Below, in pieces: positions 53,482 to 63,919 of a stretch of DNA of 64,000 nt (positions are counted from its first letter, which is position 1; each line of letters starts with the position of its first letter). The stretch spans positions 40,882-104,881 of the forward strand of contig JACYLQ010000037.1 of NCBI GenBank assembly GCA_015272395.1. Reading direction: 5' to 3'. Under the pieces are notes generated by a model. It was not told where the DNA came from. It searched no databases and saw only the letters and a list, made by a program, of their open reading frames with translations. The stretch is from Calothrix sp. C42_A2020_038 (GTDB lineage Bacteria > Cyanobacteriota > Cyanobacteriia > Cyanobacteriales > Nostocaceae). Position numbers and translations under genes: made by a program.

Positions 53482-55482
53482 ATGAGCATTTCGACTTCGG
53501 TACTGAGCGAATTGCTACAGACCCTACCCTACCTACGACCACAACTTTACTTTAAAGCTTCGTTGACAGCCCTCTCCCATGCGATGGAAGACCAAGTTTT
53601 GGCGGCTACTCTCGAAGCACCACTGGTAATTGCCAGTTTTCAGCGCGAGCGTTTTTACCGTCAAGAGGCACATCGTTATGAGCGGTTAGCACAAAGAAGT
53701 AATCAAGTATATGTTTTGGCTGCCCCGGAAACTGATTTTGCCGACAGTTCCGAGTATTACGAAAAAATTGCTTTTGAACCAGAAGATGCCCTTAGCAACG
53801 AATGGCATTTGGTCGTAATTGCCCAAAATTACGCCACTTGCCTTGTTTGTCGAGAGCTAGTGCGTTCTGTCAATCAAAATGATGAGCTACGCGAACTGAG
53901 TCCAAATTTAGATATGGATACAGCCCGAAGGTTTGAGGGAATTTGGACATCCGAGCGAGGTGTTAGTGTTAGAGCCGCTGACTTACTTTTAGCCCGGATT
54001 CAACTTTACCGACCTGAGTTAGCTAGTAAAATTAACCATGTACGAAGACGATTTGATATTGGTAAATATAAAGGTATTAGTAACCCACTATTAAAAACGA
54101 GTGAGTATGCCTGTGATATTGACACCAACCCTTTTGTACAGCGGTTAGTAACTTATCTACAGGCAAGTCAATATAAATTGCACAAAGCTTACCGTTCGAT
54201 TGCCGCACAAGCACGAAAAGAGCGTTTAGTCAACTCAATTACAACAACAATTCGACGCTCATTAAATCCACAAGAAGTACTCCATGCAGCAGCCCAGGAA
54301 TTGGGTCAAATATTAGGAGCTTGTCGTTGTTTGATTTACCGCGCCCAAGTACAGGACTTATGCGCGACGATTGAGCATGAATTTATTAGTTCCGGTGTCA
54401 TGTCGGTGAAAGGGCAAACCTGGCAGTTAGAAAACAATCCACTGTTTGCAGAAGTCGTGCAGCATAATGAAGGAGTATGTGTCGCCGATACAATGAATGA
54501 CAGTCGTACATCGAATTCGCCTGTATTGTGGAGACACGTTGAAAAGTTGGGAATTCGTTCTTGGCTACTTGAACCAGTTTTTTACCAAGGACGATTGCTC
54601 GGAATAATTGAATTACATTACTGTGGAAATTCTCCACACATCTGGCACACAGGTGAGATTGATTTGGTTAAAGCCATTGCAATTCAAATTGGCGCCGCAC
54701 TCATTCAGGCAGAATCATTTGCCAATCTCGAAGACCTGAACAGTCAACTTGAAGCACTCGACCGAACTCGCAGTAATTTAATCGCAATTACTGGGCACGA
54801 ACTTCGTACCCCACTTTCGACTATTCAAGTTTGTTTAGAAAGTCTGGCTACCGAACCGGACATGCCTTTGGAATTACGGCAAGTTATGCTCAATACTGCC
54901 TTATCAGATTCCGAGCGAATGCGCAAGCTAGTACAAGATTTTTTAACACTTTCTAACCTTGAAAGTGGTCGAGTTGAGTGGCACCCAGAATCATTAACTC
55001 TGCAAGAGTGTGTCGATTTAGCTCTCAGTCGAGTACGTGCCCGTATTACAGTTGAACAGTTACCGCAAATTACTACCGACATCGCCAAAAATTTACCCTT
55101 AGTCCTAGCTGATGGGGATTGGTTAGTTGAAGTTCTAGCCAAGCTCATAGACAACGCTTGTAAGTTCACTTCAACCGACGGCAAAATTACAATTATCGCG
55201 CGTCGCAACGGCACTCAAATGGTAGAGGTAACAGTCGCCGACACTGGTCGAGGTATAGAACCTAACCTTCTCGAAATTGTGTTTGACCGTTTCTATCAAG
55301 AAGAAGGCGCCTTGAGACGAACTGCTGGAGGTACTGGGTTAGGATTAGCGATTTGTCGCCAAATTGTCAACGGATGGGGAGGAGACATTTGGGCAGAATC
55401 CAAAGGGAAAAACCAAGGAAGCCAATTTCACTTTACAGTACCAGTCGTGGCGAAGAGTCAGGAGGTAGGAAGTAGAAGTTAG
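53482..55482 (+). CDS. DICT-GAF histidine kinase
   Basis: 666 residues. Residues 1-180 are a DICT sensory domain (ALSHAMEDQVLAATLEAPLV, EDALSNEWHLVVI). A GAF domain follows at about 250-410 (SLNPQEVLHAAAQELGQILG). The H-box is ITGHELRTPLSTIQV (about 436), the N-box DNACKFTS, G1 DTGRGIEP and G2 GGTGLGLAICR. No membrane segments, so cytosolic. DICT kinases are frequent in filamentous cyanobacteria and tied to light or redox signalling. No partner response regulator is adjacent. The start at ATG 53482 lacks a clear ribosome site. Confidence 0.92.
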   Translation: MSISTSVLSELLQTLPYLRPQLYFKASLTALSHAMEDQVLAATLEAPLVIASFQRERFYRQEAHRYERLAQRSNQVYVLAAPETDFADSSEYYEKIAFEPEDALSNEWHLVVIAQNYATCLVCRELVRSVNQNDELRELSPNLDMDTARRFEGIWTSERGVSVRAADLLLARIQLYRPELASKINHVRRRFDIGKYKGISNPLLKTSEYACDIDTNPFVQRLVTYLQASQYKLHKAYRSIAAQARKERLVNSITTTIRRSLNPQEVLHAAAQELGQILGACRCLIYRAQVQDLCATIEHEFISSGVMSVKGQTWQLENNPLFAEVVQHNEGVCVADTMNDSRTSNSPVLWRHVEKLGIRSWLLEPVFYQGRLLGIIELHYCGNSPHIWHTGEIDLVKAIAIQIGAALIQAESFANLEDLNSQLEALDRTRSNLIAITGHELRTPLSTIQVCLESLATEPDMPLELRQVMLNTALSDSERMRKLVQDFLTLSNLESGRVEWHPESLTLQECVDLALSRVRARITVEQLPQITTDIAKNLPLVLADGDWLVEVLAKLIDNACKFTSTDGKITIIARRNGTQMVEVTVADTGRGIEPNLLEIVFDRFYQEEGALRRTAGGTGLGLAICRQIVNGWGGDIWAESKGKNQGSQFHFTVPVVAKSQEVGSRS

Positions 55483-55535
55483 GAGGCGCGGAGTTATTTA
55501 CAACTCGTAACTCCTGACTATTAACTTCTAACTCG
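55460..55535. repeat. AACTCCT/AGGAGTT heptamer-like repeats
   Basis: Degenerate repeats (AGGAGGTAGGAAGTAGAAGT and ACTCGTAACTCCTGACTATT) overlap the kinase C-terminus and run to the psaD leader. Confidence 0.55.
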
Positions 55536-55621
55536 AAAAAGTGTTACAGACTATGAAATAATCGCTGTATTGGAGTTGATGCAATGTTAGGATGCCGTAA
55601 AAACATTTGAGTAAAAACCTT

Positions 55622-56041
55622 ATGGCAGAACAACTTTCTGGACAAACCCCTTTGTTCGGTGGCGGCACTGGCGGCTTGTTAACCAAAGCAGCCGAGGAAG
55701 AATTTTACGCAATCACCTGGACTAGCCCCAAAGAGCAAGTTTTTGAAATGCCCACTGGTGGCGCCGCTAAAATGCGTCAAGGTGAAAACCTGCTCTATTT
55801 AGCTCGTAAAGAGTATGGTATTGCGCTCGGTGGTCAACTCCGGAAATTCAAAATCACAGATTACAAAATTTACCGGGGTTATCCAGGTGGTGAAATGACA
55901 ATGATTCACCCTGCTGACGGTGTATTCCCCGAAAAAGTTAACCAAGGACGCGAGAAAATACGTTACGTTGACCGCAAAATTGGTGAAAACCCCAGCCCCG
56001 CTCAACTAAAATTCAGCGGTAAGTATACTTACGACGCATAA
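55622..56041 (+). CDS. psaD: Photosystem I subunit II (PsaD)
   Basis: Stromal-side PSI subunit that docks ferredoxin. 139 residues: [20 protein letters not shown] is the conserved start, with the core [20 protein letters not shown] and end [10 protein letters not shown]. The TTG start at 55607 in the track adds five residues not in homologues; the ATG at 55622 is correct. No signal peptide, consistent with a peripheral stromal protein. The same-strand neighbour trpE follows after about 200 bases of repeats. Its presence shows an oxygenic phototroph. Confidence 0.98.
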   Translation: MAEQLSGQTPLFGGGTGGLLTKAAEEEFYAITWTSPKEQVFEMPTGGAAKMRQGENLLYLARKEYGIALGGQLRKFKITDYKIYRGYPGGEMTMIHPADGVFPEKVNQGREKIRYVDRKIGENPSPAQLKFSGKYTYDA

Positions 56042-56044
56042 CTA

Positions 56045-56238
56045 AATTAAAGTTCTGAGTTAGGAGTTAGGAGGCGCGGAGTAATCACTTCCAACTTTTA
56101 ACTCTTAACTCATAACTTGTAGAGTTAAGAGTAGAGACGCGAAAAACCAAAGCGTCTGTACGGAGTCAGGAGTTAGGAATCATCATTTACAACTCATAAC
56201 TCATAACTCATAACTCATCACTTATAACTCCTAACTAT
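56045..56238. repeat. Heptamer repeats (AACTCAT/AACTCCTA) with nested GTAGAGACGC palindrome, psaD-trpE spacer
   Basis: Runs of ACTCATA (AACTCATAACTCATAACTCA at about 56191-56217) and AGTTAGGAG units; the palindrome GTAGAGACGC...GCGTCTGTAC lies at 56131-56161. STRR-like DNA typical of heterocyst-forming cyanobacteria. Confidence 0.7.
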
Positions 56239-56240
56239 TT

Positions 56241-57749
56241 ATGATTTTTCCCGACTTTTCTCAGTTTTCTGAATTAGCAAAACAAGGTAATTTTGTACCA
56301 GTTTACCAAGAGTGGGTTGCCGATTTAGATACACCTGTTTCGGCTTGGTACAAGGTATGCTCTGGTCAGCCTTACAGTTTTTTGCTGGAGTCAGTTGAAG
56401 GTGGAGAGAAAATCGGACGTTATAGTTTAGTTGGTTGTAACCCTTTGTGGGTTTTAGAAGCGCGCGGAGAGCAAACAACACAAACGCATCGAGATGGATC
56501 GCAAGCGTCATTTGATGGCGATCCTTTTGACGCACTTGCACATTGTTTGGCGCCTTACCAACCCGTTAAGTTACCAGAGTTGCCACCAGGAATTGGTGGT
56601 TTATTTGGGTTTTGGGGTTATGAACTGATCAGGTGGATAGAACCACGGGTGCCAATTCATCAACAAGATGACCGTAATATACCTGATGGATTATGGATGC
56701 AGGTTGATCATTTGTTGATATTTGACCAGGTAAAACGGAAGATTTGGGCGATCGCATATGCAGATTTACGCGGTTCCAATACAAAGGAAGCATATGAAAA
56801 AGCAGTTGAGTGCGTTACGCAAATGGTAAGTAAGTTGTCTGCACCGCTTGAACCTGCAAAAACAATTTTAGAGTGGAAACCTCCTACACTACAGTCGCAT
56901 CCGACAGAAAATGAATATCAAAGCAATTTCACGCGCGAAGAGTTTTGTCGCAGTGTTGAAAAAGCGAAGGAATACATTAAAGCTGGTGATATTTTTCAAG
57001 TCGTTATTTCCCAGCGTTTAACTACTGAGTATACTGCTGACCCATTTTCGCTTTACCGTTCGCTACGTCAAATCAATCCTTCACCCTATATGGCGTTTTT
57101 TAACTTTCAGGACTGGCAAATTATTGGCTCTAGTCCAGAAGTGATGGTAAAAGCAGAAAAAGATGCTGAGGGTCATAATATTGCAACGCTGCGTCCAATT
57201 GCTGGTACAAGGAAAAGAGGTAAAACTCCTCAAGAAGATGCTGCGTTAGCTGAAGATTTGTTACAAGACCCCAAGGAAATTGCTGAACATGTCATGTTAG
57301 TAGACTTAGGACGGAATGATTTAGGACGTGCATGTGAAAGTGGTAGCGTTTGTGTTGATGAATTAATGGTTATTGAGCGTTATTCCCATGTCATGCATAT
57401 TGTTAGTAACGTTATCGGTAAACTGGCGCCTAATAAAACAGCGTGGGACTTAATGAAAGCTTGTTTCCCTGCTGGTACAGTCAGTGGGGCACCAAAAATT
57501 CGAGCAATGGAAATTATTAATGAGTTAGAACCATCTCGCCGAGGTGTGTATTCCGGTGTATACGGGTATTACGATTTTGAAGGACAATTAAATACTGCGA
57601 TTGCAATACGGACAATGGTCGCGTATGGAGGTAAGGTGAGTGTACAAGCTGGCGCCGGGTTAGTTGCTGACTCGGAACCAGAGAAGGAATATGAAGAAAC
57701 ATTGAATAAAGCGCGCGGGATGTTGGAAGCGATCAAGTGTTTGAGTTGA
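56241..57749 (+). CDS. trpE: Anthranilate synthase component I
   Basis: First step of tryptophan synthesis: chorismate to anthranilate with TrpG. 502 residues. FLLESVEGGEKIGRYS carries the LLES motif used for tryptophan feedback. The chorismate domain has NPSPYMAFF, SSPEVMVK, RPIAGTRKRG, DLGRNDLGR and FPAGTVSGAPK. Not fused to TrpG. Starts three bases after the repeat region. The stop lies two bases from that of the convergent aldehyde dehydrogenase gene. Confidence 0.96.
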   Translation: MIFPDFSQFSELAKQGNFVPVYQEWVADLDTPVSAWYKVCSGQPYSFLLESVEGGEKIGRYSLVGCNPLWVLEARGEQTTQTHRDGSQASFDGDPFDALAHCLAPYQPVKLPELPPGIGGLFGFWGYELIRWIEPRVPIHQQDDRNIPDGLWMQVDHLLIFDQVKRKIWAIAYADLRGSNTKEAYEKAVECVTQMVSKLSAPLEPAKTILEWKPPTLQSHPTENEYQSNFTREEFCRSVEKAKEYIKAGDIFQVVISQRLTTEYTADPFSLYRSLRQINPSPYMAFFNFQDWQIIGSSPEVMVKAEKDAEGHNIATLRPIAGTRKRGKTPQEDAALAEDLLQDPKEIAEHVMLVDLGRNDLGRACESGSVCVDELMVIERYSHVMHIVSNVIGKLAPNKTAWDLMKACFPAGTVSGAPKIRAMEIINELEPSRRGVYSGVYGYYDFEGQLNTAIAIRTMVAYGGKVSVQAGAGLVADSEPEKEYEETLNKARGMLEAIKCLS

Positions 57750-57751
57750 GA

Positions 57752-59134
57752 CTACTTTTTACCAAAAAGTCGCTTGAGCATAGGTAGCTTACCTTCATAA
57801 GGTGGATACAAAACTTTCAGATCAAATACAAAATTCCGCTTCAAAACACTTTTGTAATGGGAAAAAACATCAAAACTAGCTTTGCCGTGATATTTACCAA
57901 TTCCACTATCTCCGACACCACCAAAAGGTAATGAAGCTACCCCACAGTGTTTGATTGTATCATTGATACAAACACCACCAGATGAAGTTTCACGTAATAT
58001 CCGCGCTTGCAAATCTTGATTATTAGTAAATAAGTACAAAGCCAGTGGTTTGGGACGATAATTTATAGCTGTAATTACCTCATTAATGTCTTCGTATTCA
58101 ATCACAGGAAGAATTGGACCAAAAATTTCTTCCTCCATGATAGAATCCTGCCATAAAACATTATTGATTATGGTTGGAGCAATAAATAGTTGCTCTGAAT
58201 CACATTCCCCACCAAGATAAATATCTCCTTTGAGATAATTAACTAATCTAGTATAATGTTTCTGGCTAATGATTCTAGCGTAATCTACACTATTTATGGG
58301 ATTCTGACCGTAAAATTCTTTGAGGCTATCTGCGATTGCTGTTAATAAATCCTGTTTAATAGATTTATGTACTAACAAATAATCAGGTGCAATACAAGTT
58401 TGTCCAGCGTTTAAAAACTTACCCCATGTAATGCGTCGCGCGCTCACTTCAAGATTTATATCTGTATCAACAATACAAGGGCTTTTACCCCCTAATTCCA
58501 GGGTAACAGGTGTCAGATGTTTTGCCGCCTCCTTCATAATAATTTTGCCAACCGCTGTACCACCTGTAAAAAAGATATGGTCAAACTTTTCTTGTAGTAA
58601 CTCTTGAGTGGTTTCTACTCCTCCTTCAACAACAGTAATATACTCAGATGGAAAAATATTTGATATTACCTTATTAATCACGTGCGAAGTATTAGCAGCA
58701 ATCTCAGAAGGCTTAATAATTGCACAATTACCAGCAGCAATTGCTCCCACTAATGGTAGTAAACTCAATTGAAAAGGATAATTCCAGGGGCCTATAATTA
58801 AAGCAACTCCTAATGGTTCAGGATATAAATAAGCTGACCCAGGTAAAAAAGTAAATTCAAGCCTTTTTCTTTGAGGTTTTACCCAATTATTCAAGTGCTT
58901 AATAGTATCAGTAATTTCAGTAAAAATTAGCGACAATTCTGCACCATAAACTTCAAACTCAGGTTTATTTAAATCAGCTTTTAACGCTTGAGTAATCTCC
59001 AAATCATATTTGATTATAGCTTGTTTTAAGTTTTGTAATTGTTCGATACGAAAACTAACATCTCTGGTAGCACCTGTGTGAAAGAATTGACGTTGTTTAC
59101 TAACAACCTCACCAATGAGTGATTGACCAATCAT
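57752..59134 (-). CDS. Aldehyde dehydrogenase family protein (class-3-like)
   Basis: 460 residues. NAD(P) site GPWNYPFQLSLLPLVGA and FTGGTAVGKIIM, catalytic Glu in ELGGKSPCIVD, catalytic Cys in NAGQTCIAPDYLLV, and C-terminal PFGGVGDSGIGKYHGKASFD. Matches the short class-3 type that oxidises fatty or apocarotenoid aldehydes in cyanobacteria. A hydrophobic patch near the C-terminus may aid membrane association. Convergent with trpE. Confidence 0.93.
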   Translation of the reverse strand: MIGQSLIGEVVSKQRQFFHTGATRDVSFRIEQLQNLKQAIIKYDLEITQALKADLNKPEFEVYGAELSLIFTEITDTIKHLNNWVKPQRKRLEFTFLPGSAYLYPEPLGVALIIGPWNYPFQLSLLPLVGAIAAGNCAIIKPSEIAANTSHVINKVISNIFPSEYITVVEGGVETTQELLQEKFDHIFFTGGTAVGKIIMKEAAKHLTPVTLELGGKSPCIVDTDINLEVSARRITWGKFLNAGQTCIAPDYLLVHKSIKQDLLTAIADSLKEFYGQNPINSVDYARIISQKHYTRLVNYLKGDIYLGGECDSEQLFIAPTIINNVLWQDSIMEEEIFGPILPVIEYEDINEVITAINYRPKPLALYLFTNNQDLQARILRETSSGGVCINDTIKHCGVASLPFGGVGDSGIGKYHGKASFDVFSHYKSVLKRNFVFDLKVLYPPYEGKLPMLKRLFGKK

Positions 59135-59176
59135 AATTAGATGCGTTATTTACCTAAATTTAACCTTGATGAACGC

Positions 59177-59196
59177 CCCACCGCATGGGCGGTGGG
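59177..59196 (-). terminator. Hairpin CCCACCGC/GCGGTGGG downstream of metH
   Basis: Perfect eight-base arms with an ATGG loop, about 17 bases beyond the metH stop. No T tract on the minus strand, so termination strength is uncertain. Confidence 0.5.
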
Positions 59197-59212
59197 AAGT
59201 ATTGAATGACTA

Positions 59213-62200
59213 CTAAGCGCTAAAATACTTAGCTACAGGATGATAGGTAATGATAGCAGTTGTACTTTGTTCTGGGTACAATTGTTCACTTTCATCCATA
59301 TACATCTGAATACGTTTGGCGCCTAGTAATTCAAGCTGTTTATACTGGTCTTGGATATTTGGACAAGCTGGGTAGCCAAAACTATACCGTGAACCTTGAT
59401 ATCTTTGTGCGAGCATATCACGAATATTATCAGGTTCTTGGGCGCCAAATCCTAATTCTCGACGGATGCGGGCGTGTGACCATTCAGCCAAAGCTTCCGC
59501 TGTTTGCACAGCTAAACCGTGAAAATACAAATAATCTGTGTATTGATTATCTTTGTATAGCTTTTGTGCAAACTCTGTAGCTATTTCCCCAACTGTCACT
59601 GCTTGCATCGGAAATACATCAATAATACCCGTTCCCTTTGGTGCAAAGAAGTCGGCTATACACAAACGGCGCCCGGAACGTTGACGAGGAAATTCAAATG
59701 CAGTAACCTCTTTTGTGGGATGGGTATCCTGACCGTCCCATATATATAATGTATTACCTTCGGAATTACAGGGGAAATACCCATATAGTACCTGTGGGTG
59801 CAGCAAGTTCTCTTCAACAACGCGCGCTTTCCATTTTTCGAGGATGGGATACACTTTCTCTTGCAAGAAAGCAGTATATTCTTCTTTTGTTTGCTCTTTC
59901 GGTTTACGGAACTGCCATTGACCTGCGATGAGTGCTTGCAAGTCTAAATGCCAGAATATTTCATCCCAAGGAATATCACCATTTTCTAGTAACTTAGTTC
60001 CCCAAAAAGGTGGTGTGGGACGTTCGATGTTTATATCAACAGCTTCAGAACGACGGGTGTCTATTTCCCTTGGTTCTTCGGGTTTTTTCTTTGTATCCTC
60101 TTCCTCCTTAAGCGCATTTCTGCCTACTTCGTTTTCGCTAGCATATTCACCCAAGAAGCCTTTAATATCGTCCCATTGGGTGGATGCTTTGGCAGGCATG
60201 AGTTTGTCCATGAAGTGTAGGTCGGAGAAAGCGTCTTTGCCGTAGATCACTCTGCCTTTGTAAGTTTTTTGGCAGTCTTCGTAAACAAACTTGGGTGTTA
60301 AGGCGGCGCCTCCTAATATTACAGGTACAGTAATGCCTTTTTCGTTGAAAGTTTCGAGGTTTTCTTTCATAAACGCCGTGGACTTCACGAGTAAACCGCT
60401 CATCGCGATACAATCTGCTTTGTGCTTTTCGTATGCTTCGATGATATTCTCCACAGGTTGTTTAATACCTAGGTTAATTACCTTGTAACCGTTGTTCGAC
60501 AAGATGATATCTACTAAGTTTTTGCCAATATCGTGAACGTCTCCTTTGACTGTGGCTATAATAAACGTTCCTTTGGCATTACTGGCGCCGTTTTCATTTT
60601 TCTCCATGAAAGGTTCGAGGAAAGCGACTGCTGCTTTCATCGTTTCGGCTGACTGTAGTACAAATGGTAGTTGCATTTGCCCTGAACCGAACAAGTCACC
60701 TACTACTTTCATACCATCGAGTAGGAAAACATTGATAATGTCCAAAGCCGGGTGTTTTTCTAGTGCCTGTTTTAGAGCATCTTCTAAACCGATGCGCTCA
60801 CCATCAATAATATGACGTTTGAGACGTTCTTCAATCGGAAGACTTTCGTCAACACCTTTGTCGCGTTTAGTTGTTACTCCTTCAAATAATGTTGTTAGCT
60901 CTGCCAAAGGGTCATAAACACAGATGTCACCTTCAAACTTGCGTCGATCATAAATCAAATCGCGGCACACTTCTTGATGTTTGGCTTCAATTTTCGCAAG
61001 CGGTAATATTTTATTGGCGCTGACAATTGCTCCATCCATTCCTACTTGCATTGCTTCATGCAGGAACATTGAGTTCAATACTATCCGTGCCGCAGGATTT
61101 AATCCAAAGGATATATTCGATACACCAAGCATAAAATGACAGCCAGGTAAATTCTCACGAATTCTCTGAATAGCTTCTATCGTTGCTTTTCCGTTTTCTC
61201 TGTCTTCTTCAATCCCTGTAGAAACAGGTAGAGCTAAAGTATCAAAAAATATTTCATGTGCTGGTATACCATATTCAATGGCGGCACGATACGCGCGCTG
61301 GGCAATTTCAAATTTCTTATCAGCGGTACGTGCCATCCCTTCTTCGTCGATAGTACCAATAACGACTCCGGCGCCGTATTTCTTGGCAAGTTCCAATACC
61401 TTAAAAAATCTTTCTTCGCCGTCTTCGTAGTTAGTAGAGTTAAGAATACACTTACCACCTGCTACCTTCAGACCAGACTCCATTTTTTCCCATTCTGTCG
61501 AGTCAAGCATTAGAGGCAAGTTTACATTATTAACGATGCGGGATACTAACTCGCGCATATCGCGCACACCGTCACGCCCTACATAGTCAACGTTAATATC
61601 AAGGACATGGGCGCCTTCTTTAACTTGGGCGCGCGCTATTGAAACGAGTCCATCCCAGTCTTCAGCGTTGAGCATTTCGCGGCATTTCTTAGAACCGCTA
61701 GCGTTTAACCTTTCTCCTACAATTAAGAAAGAATTATCTTGAGTGTAATTTTGTGTGCTGTATATTGACGCAGCTGCAGGTTCTAACTGTGGATGGCGTT
61801 CAGCAGGTTTGAGTTGTTTGGCTATTTCAGCAAGTTGTTGAATGTGCGCCGGTCGTGTCCCACAGCAACCCCCTATCACTTGGACACCCAGGTCTTCAAC
61901 AAAGTGCATTAAATGCATCCGCAGTTCCATTGGCGTAAGTCTATAATGCGCTTGTCCACCAACGTTTTCTGGTAAACCCGCGTTTGGGACACAGGAAACT
62001 ACAAACGGCGAATGTTCACTCAAATACTTGATGTGCGGTTTCATCAAGTCAGGTCCTGTGGCGCAGTTCAAACCGAGAATGTCTATTTTATATGGTTCCA
62101 GTATAGTCACAACGGCATTTATTTCCGTTCCTACTAACATTGTCCCCATTGTTTCCATAGTTACGGAAACCATTATTGGGCGCCTGTCACCTTTGAGTGC

Positions 62201-62746
62201 AAACACTTCTTCGACAGCGTTGAGTGCGGCTTTAATTTGCAACACGTCTTGACATGTCTCAATAATAAATAAATCTACACCACCATCCCAAAGTGCATCA
62301 GCTTGTTGGGCAAAAGCATCTTTCATCGTGTCGTAGTCGATATGTCCTAATGTTGGTAACTTCGTACCTGGACCCATCGAACCAGCAACAAAACGAGGTT
62401 TTTCTGGTGTCGAAAATTCCGCAGCACAACGTTTCGCTAGTTCTGCCGCCGTTTTGTTGAGGTAATAAACTTGATCTTGCAGGTTATACTCAGCAAGTAC
62501 AGTAGATGTACCGCCAAAAGTATCCGTCTCGATCACATCGGCGCCTGCTGCTAAAAAGTCGCGATGAACTTTGGCTACAGCTTCTGGGTTTGTGTGAACA
62601 AGATACTCGTTACATCCCTCGTATTCGGCGCCGCCAAAGTCAGCAGCAGTTAAATTTTGTGCCTGCAAGTTCGTACCCATCGCACCATCAAACACAATGA
62701 CGGGACGGTCAGGACTGTGCAAGCGTTCAAAAAAGGAATTAGGCAT
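59213..62746 (-). CDS. metH: Cobalamin-dependent methionine synthase
   Basis: 1177 residues, all modules in order: homocysteine-binding domain ([11 protein letters not shown]; zinc Cys in GLNCATGPD and [11 protein letters not shown]), folate-binding domain ([14 protein letters not shown] onward), cap and B12-binding region ([20 protein letters not shown] with the cobalt-ligand His), and activation domain ([21 protein letters not shown]). It methylates homocysteine using methyltetrahydrofolate. It lacks nothing compared with the E. coli enzyme. No cobalamin riboswitch recognised upstream. Confidence 0.96.
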   Translation of the reverse strand: MPNSFFERLHSPDRPVIVFDGAMGTNLQAQNLTAADFGGAEYEGCNEYLVHTNPEAVAKVHRDFLAAGADVIETDTFGGTSTVLAEYNLQDQVYYLNKTAAELAKRCAAEFSTPEKPRFVAGSMGPGTKLPTLGHIDYDTMKDAFAQQADALWDGGVDLFIIETCQDVLQIKAALNAVEEVFALKGDRRPIMVSVTMETMGTMLVGTEINAVVTILEPYKIDILGLNCATGPDLMKPHIKYLSEHSPFVVSCVPNAGLPENVGGQAHYRLTPMELRMHLMHFVEDLGVQVIGGCCGTRPAHIQQLAEIAKQLKPAERHPQLEPAAASIYSTQNYTQDNSFLIVGERLNASGSKKCREMLNAEDWDGLVSIARAQVKEGAHVLDINVDYVGRDGVRDMRELVSRIVNNVNLPLMLDSTEWEKMESGLKVAGGKCILNSTNYEDGEERFFKVLELAKKYGAGVVIGTIDEEGMARTADKKFEIAQRAYRAAIEYGIPAHEIFFDTLALPVSTGIEEDRENGKATIEAIQRIRENLPGCHFMLGVSNISFGLNPAARIVLNSMFLHEAMQVGMDGAIVSANKILPLAKIEAKHQEVCRDLIYDRRKFEGDICVYDPLAELTTLFEGVTTKRDKGVDESLPIEERLKRHIIDGERIGLEDALKQALEKHPALDIINVFLLDGMKVVGDLFGSGQMQLPFVLQSAETMKAAVAFLEPFMEKNENGASNAKGTFIIATVKGDVHDIGKNLVDIILSNNGYKVINLGIKQPVENIIEAYEKHKADCIAMSGLLVKSTAFMKENLETFNEKGITVPVILGGAALTPKFVYEDCQKTYKGRVIYGKDAFSDLHFMDKLMPAKASTQWDDIKGFLGEYASENEVGRNALKEEEDTKKKPEEPREIDTRRSEAVDINIERPTPPFWGTKLLENGDIPWDEIFWHLDLQALIAGQWQFRKPKEQTKEEYTAFLQEKVYPILEKWKARVVEENLLHPQVLYGYFPCNSEGNTLYIWDGQDTHPTKEVTAFEFPRQRSGRRLCIADFFAPKGTGIIDVFPMQAVTVGEIATEFAQKLYKDNQYTDYLYFHGLAVQTAEALAEWSHARIRRELGFGAQEPDNIRDMLAQRYQGSRYSFGYPACPNIQDQYKQLELLGAKRIQMYMDESEQLYPEQSTTAIITYHPVAKYFSA

Positions 62747-62995
62747 ACTTTATGTTTAAATTAAGTTTCTGTGGAAACATTGGCGTGCCTTGTTCCACTT
62801 AACTTAATATTCTGCCTAATATTTAGTGATTTTGAATAATTGCATTTATACTGAAATATTTCAAGGTTTTGTAAATTAGAAAGCAATCTTTATCCGTCTA
62901 AATACTGTTCAGCACAAATGTGTGTATAATTTGCCTAGTTTTTACCAAAAGCTTGATATTAAAATAACATCAGGTAGTGTGGGTAATGATTGGCA

Positions 62996-63919
62996 ATGCG
63001 AGATAGCGTCTGGATAACTAGATTGCTGGCGATTTCTCTAGTAATCTTAGGTGTAATTGTGTTTATTGGTAGTAAAGACGTATCTAGTGATAAATACACG
63101 AATAATCCGAGTTCGGAACAAGCTGCTTGGAGTCCTGCAAAGGTACAGTATCAATCAGATATCAAGCCACAGGTTCGTCAAACAGACCAACCAATAAATA
63201 GTCCAACAGTACAAACTAATAAAGAACTAGCTAAACAAACAACTCAGGTGCAAGCTGCACAAAAAACAAAGCAAGTAAGTAAACCGAAATTACCTAAAAG
63301 TACATTTACAACTACTGCTGCTTTTAAAAGGTACAAACCTGAATATGTAGTTGCTTGGGCGGACCCAAGTAATTATGGTGATAGATATGCGACTGATATT
63401 AACGGTAACCCTGTTAGTAACCCACCAATTATTGTTCTCCACGAAACCTCAAATTCTGCACAGAGTGCTGTTAATACATTTAGAACCAACCATTCACAAA
63501 ACGAAGACAGGCAAGTCAGTTACCATACTCTAATTGCGCGTAATGGGTTAGTTGTTTACCTTGTTCCACCAGATAAACGGGCGTTTGGCGCCGGAAACTC
63601 AGTCTTCGATGGTCCCAATGGTGCAGAAACCGTACAAACGAATCCGGTTTTGAAACCTTCTGTAAACAACTTTGCTTACCATGTGTCGTTGGAGACACCA
63701 CCAGATGCATGGGATAAAAATGTAAGTAACCATAGTGGTTATACAGATGAACAGTATAATTCGCTAGCTTGGTTAATTGCACAAAGCGATGTTCCTGACG
63801 AACGAATTACTACCCACCGTGCAGTTGACCGTTCTGGACAAAGAATTGACCCAGTAAGTTTTGATTTTGACAAGTTCTACAGCATACTTCATTCGTTCCG
63901 AAAAGCTACAAGAACTTAG
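62996..63919 (+). CDS. N-acetylmuramoyl-L-alanine amidase (amidase_2/PGRP type), membrane-anchored
   Basis: About 308 residues from ATG 62996; the track TTG at 62990 adds two. An N-terminal segment (LLAISLVILGVIVFIGS) is an anchor or signal, followed by a 75-residue Gln/Lys/Ser linker. The amidase domain has PPIIVLHETSNSAQSAVNTF (first zinc His), YHTLIARNGLVVYLV, and RITTHRAVDRSGQRIDPVSF with the later zinc His. It cleaves the amide bond of peptidoglycan in the periplasm. The gene is divergent from metH. Confidence 0.9.
   Translation: MRDSVWITRLLAISLVILGVIVFIGSKDVSSDKYTNNPSSEQAAWSPAKVQYQSDIKPQVRQTDQPINSPTVQTNKELAKQTTQVQAAQKTKQVSKPKLPKSTFTTTAAFKRYKPEYVVAWADPSNYGDRYATDINGNPVSNPPIIVLHETSNSAQSAVNTFRTNHSQNEDRQVSYHTLIARNGLVVYLVPPDKRAFGAGNSVFDGPNGAETVQTNPVLKPSVNNFAYHVSLETPPDAWDKNVSNHSGYTDEQYNSLAWLIAQSDVPDERITTHRAVDRSGQRIDPVSFDFDKFYSILHSFRKATRT

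Noticed and set aside
53255-53555. Two ORFs on opposite strands before the histidine kinase
   Set aside because: AT-rich chance frames overlapping the kinase start; no family features.
62747-62995. Cobalamin riboswitch upstream of metH
   Set aside because: No B12-box-like sequence recognised in the divergent spacer.
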